Source: Bacteroidales bacterium
GTDB lineage: Bacteria; Bacteroidota; Bacteroidia; Bacteroidales; UBA932
Direction of reading: 5' to 3'
Assembly: GCA_024401945.1 (NCBI GenBank)
Contig: JAKSKC010000042.1
Span: forward strand, 1-10,695
DNA: 10,695 nucleotides
In this document: positions 1-8,510 of the stretch, piece after piece
Layout of the letters: every line of letters begins with the position of its first letter
How positions within the stretch are numbered: position 1 is the stretch's first letter
Position numbers and translations under genes: made by a program
The notes under the pieces: model-generated
The model's input: the letters and a program-made list of their open reading frames with translations, nothing else
The model's database searches: none
Told to the model about the DNA's origin: nothing

Positions 1-595
1 CCCTTTCGCCGCGATGCAGTGGGACGCCGATGGTTTCGACCTTATCTACAAGGTGGTGGGGCAGGGGACTGATGTCCTCAGCCGCCTGGAACCGGGTGCC
101 TGTCTCGACGTTCTGACGGGTCTCGGGAACGGCTTCGATGCTTCGGAATGCAGGAACGCAGCACTCGTGGTGTGCGGAGGCCTCGGAGCATCCCCGGCCT
201 TCTCGCTGGTGAAGGAACTCGTCGCGGGGGGAAGGAAGGTGTGCGTGATCCTGGGATTCAACAGCGCGTCCGACGTAATCCTGCTTGATGAGTACAAGGG
301 GATCGGAGCGGATGTAAGGGTCGTTACGATGGACGGGTCCGCCGGCCTGAAGGGACTGGTAACCGATGCCATCGACGCATTGCGGCCGGAGTTCGACTAC
401 TTCTACACCTGCGGCCCGAAGGTTATGATGAAGGCTGTATGTTCCAAGCTTGACGCACCGGGTGAGGCCAGCCTCGAGGAGAGGATGGGCTGCGGTTGCG
501 GAATATGTTACGGATGCACCTGCAGGACCACTTCCGGCCCACGCAGGGTATGTGCGGACGGACCGGTATTCAAAAAGGAGGAGATCGTATGGTAA
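1..595 (+). CDS. pyrK: Dihydroorotate dehydrogenase B electron-transfer subunit PyrK (5' partial)
   Basis: PyrK is the FAD and 2Fe-2S subunit that passes electrons from dihydroorotate oxidation in PyrD to NAD+. The reading frame is open to the left edge (codons start at base 2), and residues before the first visible ATG at 14 still look like PyrK, so the start lies outside the window. About 197 residues are visible and roughly 60 N-terminal residues of the FAD-binding barrel are missing. Counting from the ATG at 14, the glycine-rich nucleotide-binding stretch VVCGGLGASPAF lies at about 52-63 and YTCGP at about 131-135. The C-terminal cluster site has Cys160, Cys165, Cys168 and Cys180 (C-x4-C-x2-C-x11-C), the PyrK pattern, plus extra Cys162 and Cys170. 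The gene ends inside the start of pyrD (7-base overlap), which fixes its partner. Its family is clear; only the start is unknown. Confidence 0.93.
   Translation, partial: PFAAMQWDADGFDLIYKVVGQGTDVLSRLEPGACLDVLTGLGNGFDASECRNAALVVCGGLGASPAFSLVKELVAGGRKVCVILGFNSASDVILLDEYKGIGADVRVVTMDGSAGLKGLVTDAIDALRPEFDYFYTCGPKVMMKAVCSKLDAPGEASLEERMGCGCGICYGCTCRTTSGPRRVCADGPVFKKEEIVW
575..583 (+). promoter_or_regulatory. Strong Shine-Dalgarno site for pyrD
   Basis: The purine run AAGGAGGAG lies at 575-583, with GGAGG ending 7 bases before the ATG at 589. It sits inside the last codons of pyrK (FKKEE). This decides the pyrD start over an upstream in-frame codon at 496, which lies well inside pyrK. Strong sites of this kind are uncommon in Bacteroidota and no other gene in the window has one as good. 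Confidence 0.6.
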
Positions 596-1494
596 CTGAA
601 GTGAATCTGTGCGGCGTTGCGCTGCGCAACCCGGTCGTCCCGGCCAGCGGCACCTTCGGCTTCGGTCTGGAGATGGCGGCAGTATACGACCTGAACCTCC
701 TGGGGGGCATTTCCCTGAAGGGGACCACACTCGAAGCGAGGTTCGGGAACGAATGCCCGCGCATAGCCGAATGCCCGGACGGAATGATAAATTCAGTGGG
801 CCTTCAGAACCCGGGGATAGACGTCCTGCTTAATGAAAGGATTCCGGCCCTGAGGAGCTTCTACAAAGGGGCGGTCATTGCCAATATCAGCGGATTCAGC
901 GTCGGGGAGTATGCGGAGTGCTGCTCAAGGGCCTCCGGATGCAGGGACATAGACATAGTCGAGGTAAACGTATCCTGCCCGAACGTGCACGGCGGGGGAC
1001 TGGCCTTCGGCACTTCGGCGAAGGCTGTCTCGGAGGTCACCGCTGCGGTGAAGGCTGTCTGCGACAAGCCCGTGTTCGTGAAACTGAGCCCCAACGTGAC
1101 TGACATCGCAGGTATTGCAAAGGCCTGCGAGGATGCCGGCGCGGACGGGATAACGCTGATCAACACCGTCCTCGGGATGAGGATAGACATAGCCCGCAGG
1201 AAACCTGTGACTGCCAATCCTTACGGAGGATTCAGCGGAAGGGCGGTTTTCCCTATTGCCCTCAGGATGGTGAACCAGGTGTCCAAGGCCTGCAGCATCC
1301 CTGTGATGGGCTGTGGCGGCGTTTCCTGCGCCAGGGATGTCATCGAAATGATGATGGCCGGTGCAACGGCGGTTCAGGTGGGCGCGGAGAACCTGCGCAA
1401 TCCGCTTGTCTGCAAGCAGATAGTGGAACAGCTGCCGGCGCTTATGGAAGAACTCGGAATAAATGATTTGAATGAAATTATAGGAATAGTATGA
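589..1494 (+). CDS. pyrD: Dihydroorotate dehydrogenase, class 1B catalytic subunit PyrD
   Basis: This cytosolic FMN enzyme oxidises dihydroorotate to orotate, the fourth step of UMP synthesis. The 301-residue length is normal for class 1B. From the ATG at 589, the N-terminus reads NPVVPASGTFGFG (14-26), followed by KGTT (44-47) with the lysine expected near FMN and orotate. GMINSVGLQNPG is at 65-76. The active-site loop NVSCPN (127-132) has Cys130, the catalytic base typical of class 1 enzymes, where class 2 has serine. Further on are FVKLSPN (163-169), GGFSGRAVFPIALRMV (213-228) and the FMN-phosphate region MGCGGVSCARDVIEMMMAGA (240-259). The adjacent pyrK supports the 1B assignment, a PyrD2-PyrK2 complex using NAD+. 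The gene overlaps pyrK by 7 bases and pyrF by 4 (ATGA), so translation is probably coupled. Confidence 0.96.
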   Translation: MVTEVNLCGVALRNPVVPASGTFGFGLEMAAVYDLNLLGGISLKGTTLEARFGNECPRIAECPDGMINSVGLQNPGIDVLLNERIPALRSFYKGAVIANISGFSVGEYAECCSRASGCRDIDIVEVNVSCPNVHGGGLAFGTSAKAVSEVTAAVKAVCDKPVFVKLSPNVTDIAGIAKACEDAGADGITLINTVLGMRIDIARRKPVTANPYGGFSGRAVFPIALRMVNQVSKACSIPVMGCGGVSCARDVIEMMMAGATAVQVGAENLRNPLVCKQIVEQLPALMEELGINDLNEIIGIV

Positions 1495-2207
1495 AAGATG
1501 TTATAGTTGCCTGCGATTTCAGCAGTGCAGAACAGGTGCTCCAGTTCCTCGACAAGTTCTCGGGATGCGAGAGGAAACCTTTCGTGAAGATCGGGATGGA
1601 ACTCTATTACGCCGCCGGAGCCGGCATCGTCCGTCAGATCAAGGCGCGCGGCCACCGTATTTTCCTGGATCTCAAACTGCACGATATCCCGAATACGGTG
1701 CGCAAGACAATGAAGGTGCTCTCATCCCTTGACGTGGATATGACCAATGTACACGCCGCCGGGACGATAGATATGATGAAGGCGGCCATCGAGGGTCTCA
1801 CCAGGGAGGACGGTACCCGCCCTCTGCTCATCGCCGTCACCCAGCTCACCTCCACCTCCGAGGAGAGGATGAAGAACGAGCTGCTCATTGACAGGCCTAT
1901 CGGTGAGGTCATTATGAAATATGCGGAGAACGCACGCGAGGCGGGGCTCGACGGCGTGGTATGCTCTCCTCTGGAGGCTGCCCTCGTGAAGGAGCGCTGC
2001 GGTGCTTCTTTCCTTGCGGTGACCCCGGGGATACGTTTCGCCGATTCGGGCGCGGATGACCAGGTGCGCATTACAACCCCTGCCCGCGCAAGGGAGATAG
2101 GTTCCGACTTCATAGTCGTGGGCCGTCCTATAACAGCCGCCGTGGATCCTGTGGCGGCATATAACAGATGTGTAGAACAATTCGTATATGGAAAAGACAA
2201 TTGCTAA
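1491..2207 (+). CDS. pyrF: Orotidine 5'-phosphate decarboxylase PyrF
   Basis: PyrF decarboxylates OMP to UMP, the last step of de novo pyrimidine synthesis. At 238 residues it has the length of the Bacillus-type enzyme. The charged catalytic network is visible: Asp9 (VACDF), Lys33 (FVKIGMELYY) and the signature FLDLKLHDIPNTV, in which Asp60, Lys62 and Asp65 form the Asp-x-Lys-x-x-Asp set. The C-terminal phosphate-binding region reads TPGIRF, then GADDQVRITTPARA and IVVGRPIT, the expected PyrF order. The ATG overlaps the pyrD stop (ATGA), and the 3' end overlaps pyrE by 20 bases. Nothing essential appears to be missing. It is a free-standing protein, not the bifunctional UMP synthase found in eukaryotes. 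Confidence 0.96.
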   Translation: MKDVIVACDFSSAEQVLQFLDKFSGCERKPFVKIGMELYYAAGAGIVRQIKARGHRIFLDLKLHDIPNTVRKTMKVLSSLDVDMTNVHAAGTIDMMKAAIEGLTREDGTRPLLIAVTQLTSTSEERMKNELLIDRPIGEVIMKYAENAREAGLDGVVCSPLEAALVKERCGASFLAVTPGIRFADSGADDQVRITTPARAREIGSDFIVVGRPITAAVDPVAAYNRCVEQFVYGKDNC

Positions 2208-2817
2208 GCAGCTCCTGAGCATTGGAGCGGTATTCCTCCGTCCGGAGGAACCATTCACCTGGGCAAGCGGCATCAAAAGCCCTATCTACTGTGACAACAG
2301 GCTTATTCTCTCTGCACCGGAGGCAAGGACAGTTGTGGAACAGGCCATCGCGGACACCGTGAAGGCAAAGTTCCCGCAGGCGGAAGCCCTTATGGGTACA
2401 AGTACCGCCGGAATCGCCCACGCGGCGATAGCGGCCACAATTCTCGGTCTTCCAATGGGCTATGTCCGTGGTGAGGCCAAGACGCACGGACGCAACAACA
2501 GGATAGAGGGCCGTCTGGAACCCGGAACGAAGGTGGTTGTCATCGAGGACCTCATCTCTACCGGAGGAAGCGCCATCGAGGTTGTCGAGGCTCTCCGCGA
2601 AGCCGGTGCGGAGGTGCTCGGAATCGTGAGCATATTCACCTACGGTATGAAGAAGGGTCTGGAAAGACTGGCCGCAGCCGAGGTGGTTAATTTCTCCCTT
2701 TCCAATCTTGACGTGCTCGTCGAGGTCGCTGCGGAGACAGGATATATCGAGCCTCAGTGGAAGGAGCGTATTATTGCATTCAGAAACAATCCGTCCGACG
2801 AAAGCTGGATCAAATAG
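2188..2817 (+). CDS. pyrE: Orotate phosphoribosyltransferase PyrE
   Basis: PyrE joins orotate to PRPP to give OMP, feeding PyrF. The protein has 209 residues, normal for the family. The orotate-binding segment FTWASGIKSPIYCDNR is at about 23-38. GTSTAGIAHAA (70-80) follows, then the mobile catalytic loop YVRGEAKTHGRNNRIEG (92-108). The type I PRPP motif VVVIEDLISTGGS is at 116-128, with its two acidic residues (Glu120, Asp121) and phosphate-binding loop. The ATG at 2188 gives the expected N-terminus (MEKTIAKQLLSIGAVFLRPE) and lies 20 bases inside pyrF, in another frame. A gap of 9 bases separates its TAG stop from pyrB. Confidence 0.96.
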   Translation: MEKTIAKQLLSIGAVFLRPEEPFTWASGIKSPIYCDNRLILSAPEARTVVEQAIADTVKAKFPQAEALMGTSTAGIAHAAIAATILGLPMGYVRGEAKTHGRNNRIEGRLEPGTKVVVIEDLISTGGSAIEVVEALREAGAEVLGIVSIFTYGMKKGLERLAAAEVVNFSLSNLDVLVEVAAETGYIEPQWKERIIAFRNNPSDESWIK

Positions 2818-2826
2818 ACCATTCCC

Positions 2827-3906
2827 ATGAAACACCTCATCGAACCTACCGATATCACAAAGCAGGAGACCGATGCCATCATCGCCCTTGCGGAGGATAT
2901 CATTTCCCACAGGGAGAATTACCGTGATTCCCTCAAGTACCACAAGCTTGCGACCCTTTTCTACGAACCGAGTACAAGGACCAGGCTGAGCTTCACTTCC
3001 GCCATGATGGAACTGGGCGGGCAGGTGCTCGGCTTCTCGGATGCCAGGAACAGTTCCGTAAGCAAGGGGGAGACTGTGGCCGACACCGTACGCGTGGTTG
3101 AGAACTTCGTGGATATCGTGGCGATGCGCCATCCTCTTGAGGGTGCTCCTTACGTTGCATCCACGGCTGCCGCCGTTCCGGTCATCAATGCGGGCGACGG
3201 TTCGCACGCCCATCCTACCCAGACCCTCACGGACCTTCTCACGATCAAGAGGGAACTGGGTCATATCGACGGTATCACCATAGGCTTCTGCGGTGACCTC
3301 AAGTTCGGCCGTACCGTACATTCGCTCATCAAGGCCCTTTCACGCTACAGGGACGTGAAGGTGATCCTGATTGCTCCAGACGAGCTCCGCCTTCCTGACT
3401 ATATCAGGCACGACGTATGTGACAGGCAGGGGATAGACTACCGTGAGGTTGACACCCTCGAGGATGTGATGCCTGAACTCGATGTCCTTTATATGACCAG
3501 GGTCCAGAGGGAACGCTTCCTGGACGAGGAGGAGTTCGAGAGGGTGAAGGACAGCTTCGTCCTCGACTGCGCCAAGATGAAACTGGCGAAGGAGAAGATG
3601 TGCGTGCTGCACCCGCTCCCTAGGGTCAACGAGATCAAACCGGAGGTGGACAACGACCCGAGAGCCGCCTATTTCAGGCAGGTCGGGAATGGTAAATTCG
3701 TCCGTATGGCTTTGATTTACAGCCTTCTCAAGTGGAAGGACGACCCGTCTCACAGTATGCCGGAGCATTCCGACTACTTCGAGGACGAGAGCCTGAGATG
3801 CAGGAATCCAAAGTGCATCTGCAACCACGAACCTGTCCGTCCGCTGTTCCACAGGTCAGCTGATTCGATCAGGTGCGTCTACTGCGACAGCAAGGTTACT
3901 CGCTAG
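2827..3906 (+). CDS. pyrB: Aspartate carbamoyltransferase PyrB with C-terminal PyrI-like zinc domain
   Basis: PyrB condenses carbamoyl phosphate with aspartate, the committed step of pyrimidine synthesis. Residues 1-302 are a complete catalytic chain: FYEPSTRTR (45-53) is the carbamoyl-phosphate loop, SVSKGE (77-82) carries the mobile-loop lysine, HPTQ is at 129-132, TRVQRERF (224-231) is in the aspartate domain, and HPLPRVNEI is at 262-270. The chain is 359 residues long, about 50 more than usual. After a linker (303-324) comes Cys325-x4-Cys330-x19-Cys350-x2-Cys353, with RCRNPKCICNHEPV and IRCVYC context. This resembles the zinc domain of E. coli PyrI (Cys109, Cys114, Cys138, Cys141; CPNSNC and CKYC). 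PyrI's N-terminal CTP/ATP-binding domain is absent and no separate pyrI is present here. I infer a fusion in which the zinc domain stabilises the catalytic assembly without nucleotide control. The gene ends the operon and overlaps the convergent gene by 11 bases. Confidence 0.95.
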   Translation: MKHLIEPTDITKQETDAIIALAEDIISHRENYRDSLKYHKLATLFYEPSTRTRLSFTSAMMELGGQVLGFSDARNSSVSKGETVADTVRVVENFVDIVAMRHPLEGAPYVASTAAAVPVINAGDGSHAHPTQTLTDLLTIKRELGHIDGITIGFCGDLKFGRTVHSLIKALSRYRDVKVILIAPDELRLPDYIRHDVCDRQGIDYREVDTLEDVMPELDVLYMTRVQRERFLDEEEFERVKDSFVLDCAKMKLAKEKMCVLHPLPRVNEIKPEVDNDPRAAYFRQVGNGKFVRMALIYSLLKWKDDPSHSMPEHSDYFEDESLRCRNPKCICNHEPVRPLFHRSADSIRCVYCDSKVTR

Positions 3907-5098
3907 TGTAGTTGTCGAAATAACCCTGGACAAGAACGATCGGTGTGCCCTTGTCTCCTGAACCGGAGGTGAGGTCGCACAGCGATCCTATCAGGTCCGT
4001 GAGCTGTCTCGGGGTAGTCCCCTCCGATGCCATCTTTCCCTTGAGGTCCCTGTCCTTGCTCTTGATGCTCTCCGAGATAGCCTCGCGGAGCTCCTCTCCG
4101 TTGAGCTTTGCGAAGTCATTATCCGCCAGATATTTGAGCTTCAGCTCATTGGGTGTTCCCTTGAGTCCTTCGGTGAAGGCCGGTGACACTACCGGGTCAG
4201 CGAGCTCCCAGATCTTCCCCTTGGGGTCCTTGAACGCTCCGTCCCCATATACCATTACCTCCACTTTCTTGCCGGTCGCCTCAAGAATCCTCTGCCTGAT
4301 GTCCAGGACGAGAGGCTGGCAGTTGTGAGGGAAGAGTTTCACGCTCTCCTCTGTTGCCTTGTTGGACCCCAGAAGGCCGTATTCTTCGTTGAATCCGCTG
4401 CCGTTCACGCTCGCGTCGAGTATGTCGTCCAGTCCCAGCACCAGCCTGGCGCCGCTTGCCCTGAGGAGGCGCTCGCGGCGTTTCCTGGTGGGGATGTCGC
4501 AGGTGATGACGGTGTCGGTGTATTTGAGGATCGTCCTCGGATTGTTGGCGAATATGATCTCGACCTCGGCCCCGCATTCACGCACGAGGTCGCCGTAGTA
4601 TTGCACGTAGTCCACCCCCGTGAACTCGTGGGGGTTGACTCCGAAGAGGCTGCGGTAGCGCTCGAGGGTCAGTACGTCGGAGTACGGATTCACTCCGGCC
4701 GCGTCTAGCTTGTCCAGGCTCACGAGTTCGTTGCCCACTTCGTCGGAAGGGTAGCTGAGCATAAGTATCACTTTGCTGCAGCCTCCGGCGATGCCCCTGA
4801 GGCAGATGGCGAAGCGGTTGCGGGAAAGGATCGGGAAGATGACTCCCACAGTGCCGCCGCCGGTCTTGGCGCGCACGTCCCCGGCTATGGCGGAAACAGG
4901 GGCGTAGTTGCCCTGCGAACGGGCCACCACCGACTCGGTTATTGAGATGACGTCCCTGTCGTGCAGCTCGAAACCCTCTTCGCAAGCGGCCTCGAGTATG
5001 CTTGTAGTCACTATTTCAGCAAGATTGTCGCCCTCTCTTATTATCGGACAACGTATTCCGCGGGAAACTGTTCCCACTCTTCTTTCACGGGTTTGCAT
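3896..5098 (-). CDS. CofE-like protein (coenzyme F420 gamma-glutamyl ligase family)
   Basis: From the ATG at 5098 this is a 400-residue soluble protein. Its N-terminus resembles CofE, which adds glutamate to F420-0 using GTP: GIRCPIIREGDNLAEIV (14-30), an acidic FELHDRDVISITESVVARSQG (43-63), then GDVRAKTGGGTVGVIFPILSRNRF (73-96). The C-terminal part (about 250-400) includes YGDGAFKDPKGKIWELADP (284-302) and is longer than in archaeal CofE. F420 synthesis is not known in Bacteroidales, so the true substrate is unknown. Another gamma-glutamylation or amide-ligase reaction is possible, but nothing here shows which. The start was chosen because a perfect TAnnTTTG element lies 20 bases upstream; the longer frame (TTG at 5131) would begin upstream of that promoter. 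It is divergent from guaB and convergent with pyrB. Family is fairly sure; function is open. Confidence 0.72.
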   Translation of the reverse strand: MQTRERRVGTVSRGIRCPIIREGDNLAEIVTTSILEAACEEGFELHDRDVISITESVVARSQGNYAPVSAIAGDVRAKTGGGTVGVIFPILSRNRFAICLRGIAGGCSKVILMLSYPSDEVGNELVSLDKLDAAGVNPYSDVLTLERYRSLFGVNPHEFTGVDYVQYYGDLVRECGAEVEIIFANNPRTILKYTDTVITCDIPTRKRRERLLRASGARLVLGLDDILDASVNGSGFNEEYGLLGSNKATEESVKLFPHNCQPLVLDIRQRILEATGKKVEVMVYGDGAFKDPKGKIWELADPVVSPAFTEGLKGTPNELKLKYLADNDFAKLNGEELREAISESIKSKDRDLKGKMASEGTTPRQLTDLIGSLCDLTSGSGDKGTPIVLVQGYFDNYTSE

Positions 5099-5118
5099 TT
5101 TGTTGATAAATTGGGGTC

Positions 5119-5126
5119 CAAAGATA
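5119..5126 (-). promoter_or_regulatory. Bacteroidota -7 element upstream of the CofE-like gene
   Basis: On the minus strand these bases read TATCTTTG, a perfect match to the TAnnTTTG -7 consensus described for Bacteroides. The element is 20 bases upstream of the ATG at 5098. I see no clear TTTG at the -33 position. It lies back to back with the guaB promoter. Confidence 0.6.
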
Positions 5127-5158
5127 AACAATTGTTGAAAATAAATCTAAAAAACATT

Positions 5159-5166
5159 TAACTTTG
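5159..5166 (+). promoter_or_regulatory. Bacteroidota -7 element upstream of guaB
   Basis: The bases TAACTTTG match TAnnTTTG exactly. A TTG at 5135-5137, 21 bases upstream, could be the -33 element. The guaB ATG is 25 bases downstream, and no Shine-Dalgarno sequence lies between. This element probably drives guaB, guaA and the kinase gene together. Confidence 0.6.
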
Positions 5167-5191
5167 TATTTCGGTAAAAACCAATCTGCCT

Positions 5192-6670
<1,479 letters not shown>

Positions 6671-6694
6671 TTTGAGAATTCATTTCATAATAAA

Positions 6695-7654
6695 ATGTAT
6701 AACGGAGAAGTAATCAACCCCAAGCAGTTCGTTGAGACTGCGATAAAGGAAATCAAAGAGCAGGTAGGTGAAGATACCGTCGTCCTCGGACTTTCAGGCG
6801 GTGTCGATTCAACCGTTACCGCATTGCTCGTTTCAAAGGCCATCGGAAGCAGGCTTGTCTGCATCTTCGTTGACCACGGTCTTCTTAGAAAGAACGAATT
6901 CGAGGATGTCCTCGCCAACTACGAGGGTCTCGGACTCAATGTCAAGGGCGTACGTGCCGCCGACCGTTTCTTTGCAGCCTGCAAGGGAATTACCGATCCC
7001 GAGCTCAAGCGCAAGGCCATCGGAAAGACTTTCATCGACATCTTTGCCGAGGAGGCGCGCAAGGTCGAGAACGCCAAGTGGCTCGCTCAGGGAACCATCT
7101 GGCCTGATATCGCCGAATCCCATGCCGACAAGGGAACCATCAAGAGCCACCACAACGTGGGCGGTCTTCCTGAAGACCTCCATTTCGGACTCGTCGAGCC
7201 TCTCAAGTACCTCTACAAGTATGAGGTCCGCGAGGTCGGTGCCGAACTTGGACTTGACAGCCATTTCCTCGGCCGTCATCCTTTCCCGGGACCGGGACTC
7301 GGAGTGCGCTGCCTCGAGGAACTCACCCCGGAGAGAGTTCACATCCTCCAGGAGGCCGATGCAGTGTTCATCGATATGCTCCGCAAGGAGGGTCTGTATG
7401 ATGAGATCTGGCAGGCTGCGGTTGTCCTTCTCCCTGTCCGTTCCACCGGAATCAAGGATGGTGCCCGCACCTACGATAACGTTGTCGCCCTGCGTGCAGT
7501 GAACTCCGTCGATGCAGTCACCGCCGAGGTAGTGAACCTTCCGTTCGAATTCCTCCAGAGGGTTGCCACAGCCATCATCAGCCAGGTTGACGGTGTGAAC
7601 CGCGTAGTTTATGACATCTCTCCTAAACCACCTTCAACAATAGAGTGGGAATAG
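6695..7654 (+). CDS. guaA: GMP synthase ATP-pyrophosphatase subunit (no amidotransferase domain)
   Basis: This 319-residue protein matches only the second half of bacterial GuaA (about 510-525 residues): adenylation of XMP and amination to GMP. The PP-loop SGGVDS is at 34-39, [11 protein letters not shown] at 58-68, the substrate region [12 protein letters not shown] at about 149-160, and [13 protein letters not shown] at about 193-205. The C-terminal dimerisation domain ends with [11 protein letters not shown], the usual GuaA terminus. The whole N-terminal class I glutamine amidotransferase domain is absent, and the 24 bases between guaB and this ATG hold no trace of it. The N-terminus ([20 protein letters not shown]) is like that of archaeal GuaAb subunits, so it looks like a true split subunit and not a truncated gene. 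A separate amidotransferase elsewhere, or direct use of ammonia, is inferred. It lies between guaB and the kinase gene, probably co-transcribed. Confidence 0.93.
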   Translation: MYNGEVINPKQFVETAIKEIKEQVGEDTVVLGLSGGVDSTVTALLVSKAIGSRLVCIFVDHGLLRKNEFEDVLANYEGLGLNVKGVRAADRFFAACKGITDPELKRKAIGKTFIDIFAEEARKVENAKWLAQGTIWPDIAESHADKGTIKSHHNVGGLPEDLHFGLVEPLKYLYKYEVREVGAELGLDSHFLGRHPFPGPGLGVRCLEELTPERVHILQEADAVFIDMLRKEGLYDEIWQAAVVLLPVRSTGIKDGARTYDNVVALRAVNSVDAVTAEVVNLPFEFLQRVATAIISQVDGVNRVVYDISPKPPSTIEWE

Positions 7655-7656
7655 AT

Positions 7657-8499
7657 ATGGCGGAAAAACCGGTATTAATTGACATAGAGGATTATATCTA
7701 TTCTGGAGAAGGTGCCAACGGGGCGTGCTATTTCCACAGGTCCGACCCTACCATAATGCTCAAGATGGCCAGGGCTGACCTGCCTTCCGGATTGATGGAG
7801 ATGGAAATCAATTCCGCCAGGCTGGTCTACAGCCTGGGGATTCCGACTCCAAAACCGGGAAATCTGGTAACTGATGCCGAAGGACGCATCGGAGTGCAGT
7901 TCGAGCGCATACAGGACAAGAAGTCCTTTTCCCGTGCTGTTGCGGATGAACCGGACAGAGTCGACGAGTTCGCCCGCCGTTTTGCCGGTATGTGTCTGAA
8001 GCTTCATTCGACGGAGGTCCCTGTGGATAAAGTACCCGATGCAAAGAAGCTCGATCTGGATATGCTCCGTGAAAGTCCTTTCTTCGAACCGGAGGAGAGG
8101 GCCCGCGTCGAGAAATTCATCCTCAGTATCCCGGACGCCCGCACGGCCATACACGGAGACCTTCAGTACGGCAATGCCATAATGTCCTCAAAGGGCGATT
8201 TCTTCATTGACCTTGCCGACTTTTCATACGGTCATCCGTACCTCGACCTGGGTATGGTCTATCTGTGCTGCTGTTTCAGTCCGGACGATTTCATCCGTGA
8301 GACCTACCATATGGAACCGGAACTTGCCAGAAAATTCTGGAGATGCTTTGTCAGGGCATATTTCGGCGAATCGTCCAAGCTTGAGGAAGTCGAAAAGACC
8401 CTGCGCCCGTACGCCGGGCTCAAGGTCCTCATAATCGAAAGGAATATGAACGCTCCTTTCCCTATCTTCCACCGTCTTTTCGACGGATTGACAGACTAG
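7657..8499 (+). CDS. APH/choline-kinase-fold phosphotransferase, substrate unknown
   Basis: This 280-residue soluble protein has the layout of the aminoglycoside phosphotransferase family. A glycine-rich loop GEGANG is at 17-22 and a candidate ATP-binding lysine, Lys36, is in TIMLKMARA. The catalytic loop HGDLQYGN (166-173) has Asp168 and Asn173, and the metal-binding aspartate is in FIDLADFSYGHPYLDLG (183-199; Asp185 or Asp188). Such proteins phosphorylate small molecules (aminoglycosides, choline, sugars, nucleoside-like compounds) or occasionally proteins. Nothing here identifies the substrate, and resistance should not be assumed. It starts 2 bases after the guaA stop, so it is very likely translated with guaA. 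ATG 7657 was preferred to an overlapping GTG at 7645. It ends 11 bases before a convergent gene. Confidence 0.8.
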   Translation: MAEKPVLIDIEDYIYSGEGANGACYFHRSDPTIMLKMARADLPSGLMEMEINSARLVYSLGIPTPKPGNLVTDAEGRIGVQFERIQDKKSFSRAVADEPDRVDEFARRFAGMCLKLHSTEVPVDKVPDAKKLDLDMLRESPFFEPEERARVEKFILSIPDARTAIHGDLQYGNAIMSSKGDFFIDLADFSYGHPYLDLGMVYLCCCFSPDDFIRETYHMEPELARKFWRCFVRAYFGESSKLEEVEKTLRPYAGLKVLIIERNMNAPFPIFHRLFDGLTD

Positions 8500-8510
8500 T
8501 CTTTCAGATA

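Noticed and set aside
496..588. 31-residue N-terminal extension of pyrD in the same frame
   Set aside because: It lies inside the conserved Fe-S end of pyrK, resembles no PyrD N-terminus, and a strong Shine-Dalgarno site marks the ATG at 589.
2128..3321. 397-codon open frame on the minus strand across pyrE and pyrB
   Set aside because: It is a shadow of two clear genes on the other strand; the translation is low-complexity in His, Arg and Gly and shows no recognisable domain.
7657..8499. Aminoglycoside resistance gene
   Set aside because: Only the general kinase fold is visible; linkage to guaA and lack of any mobile element give no support for resistance.
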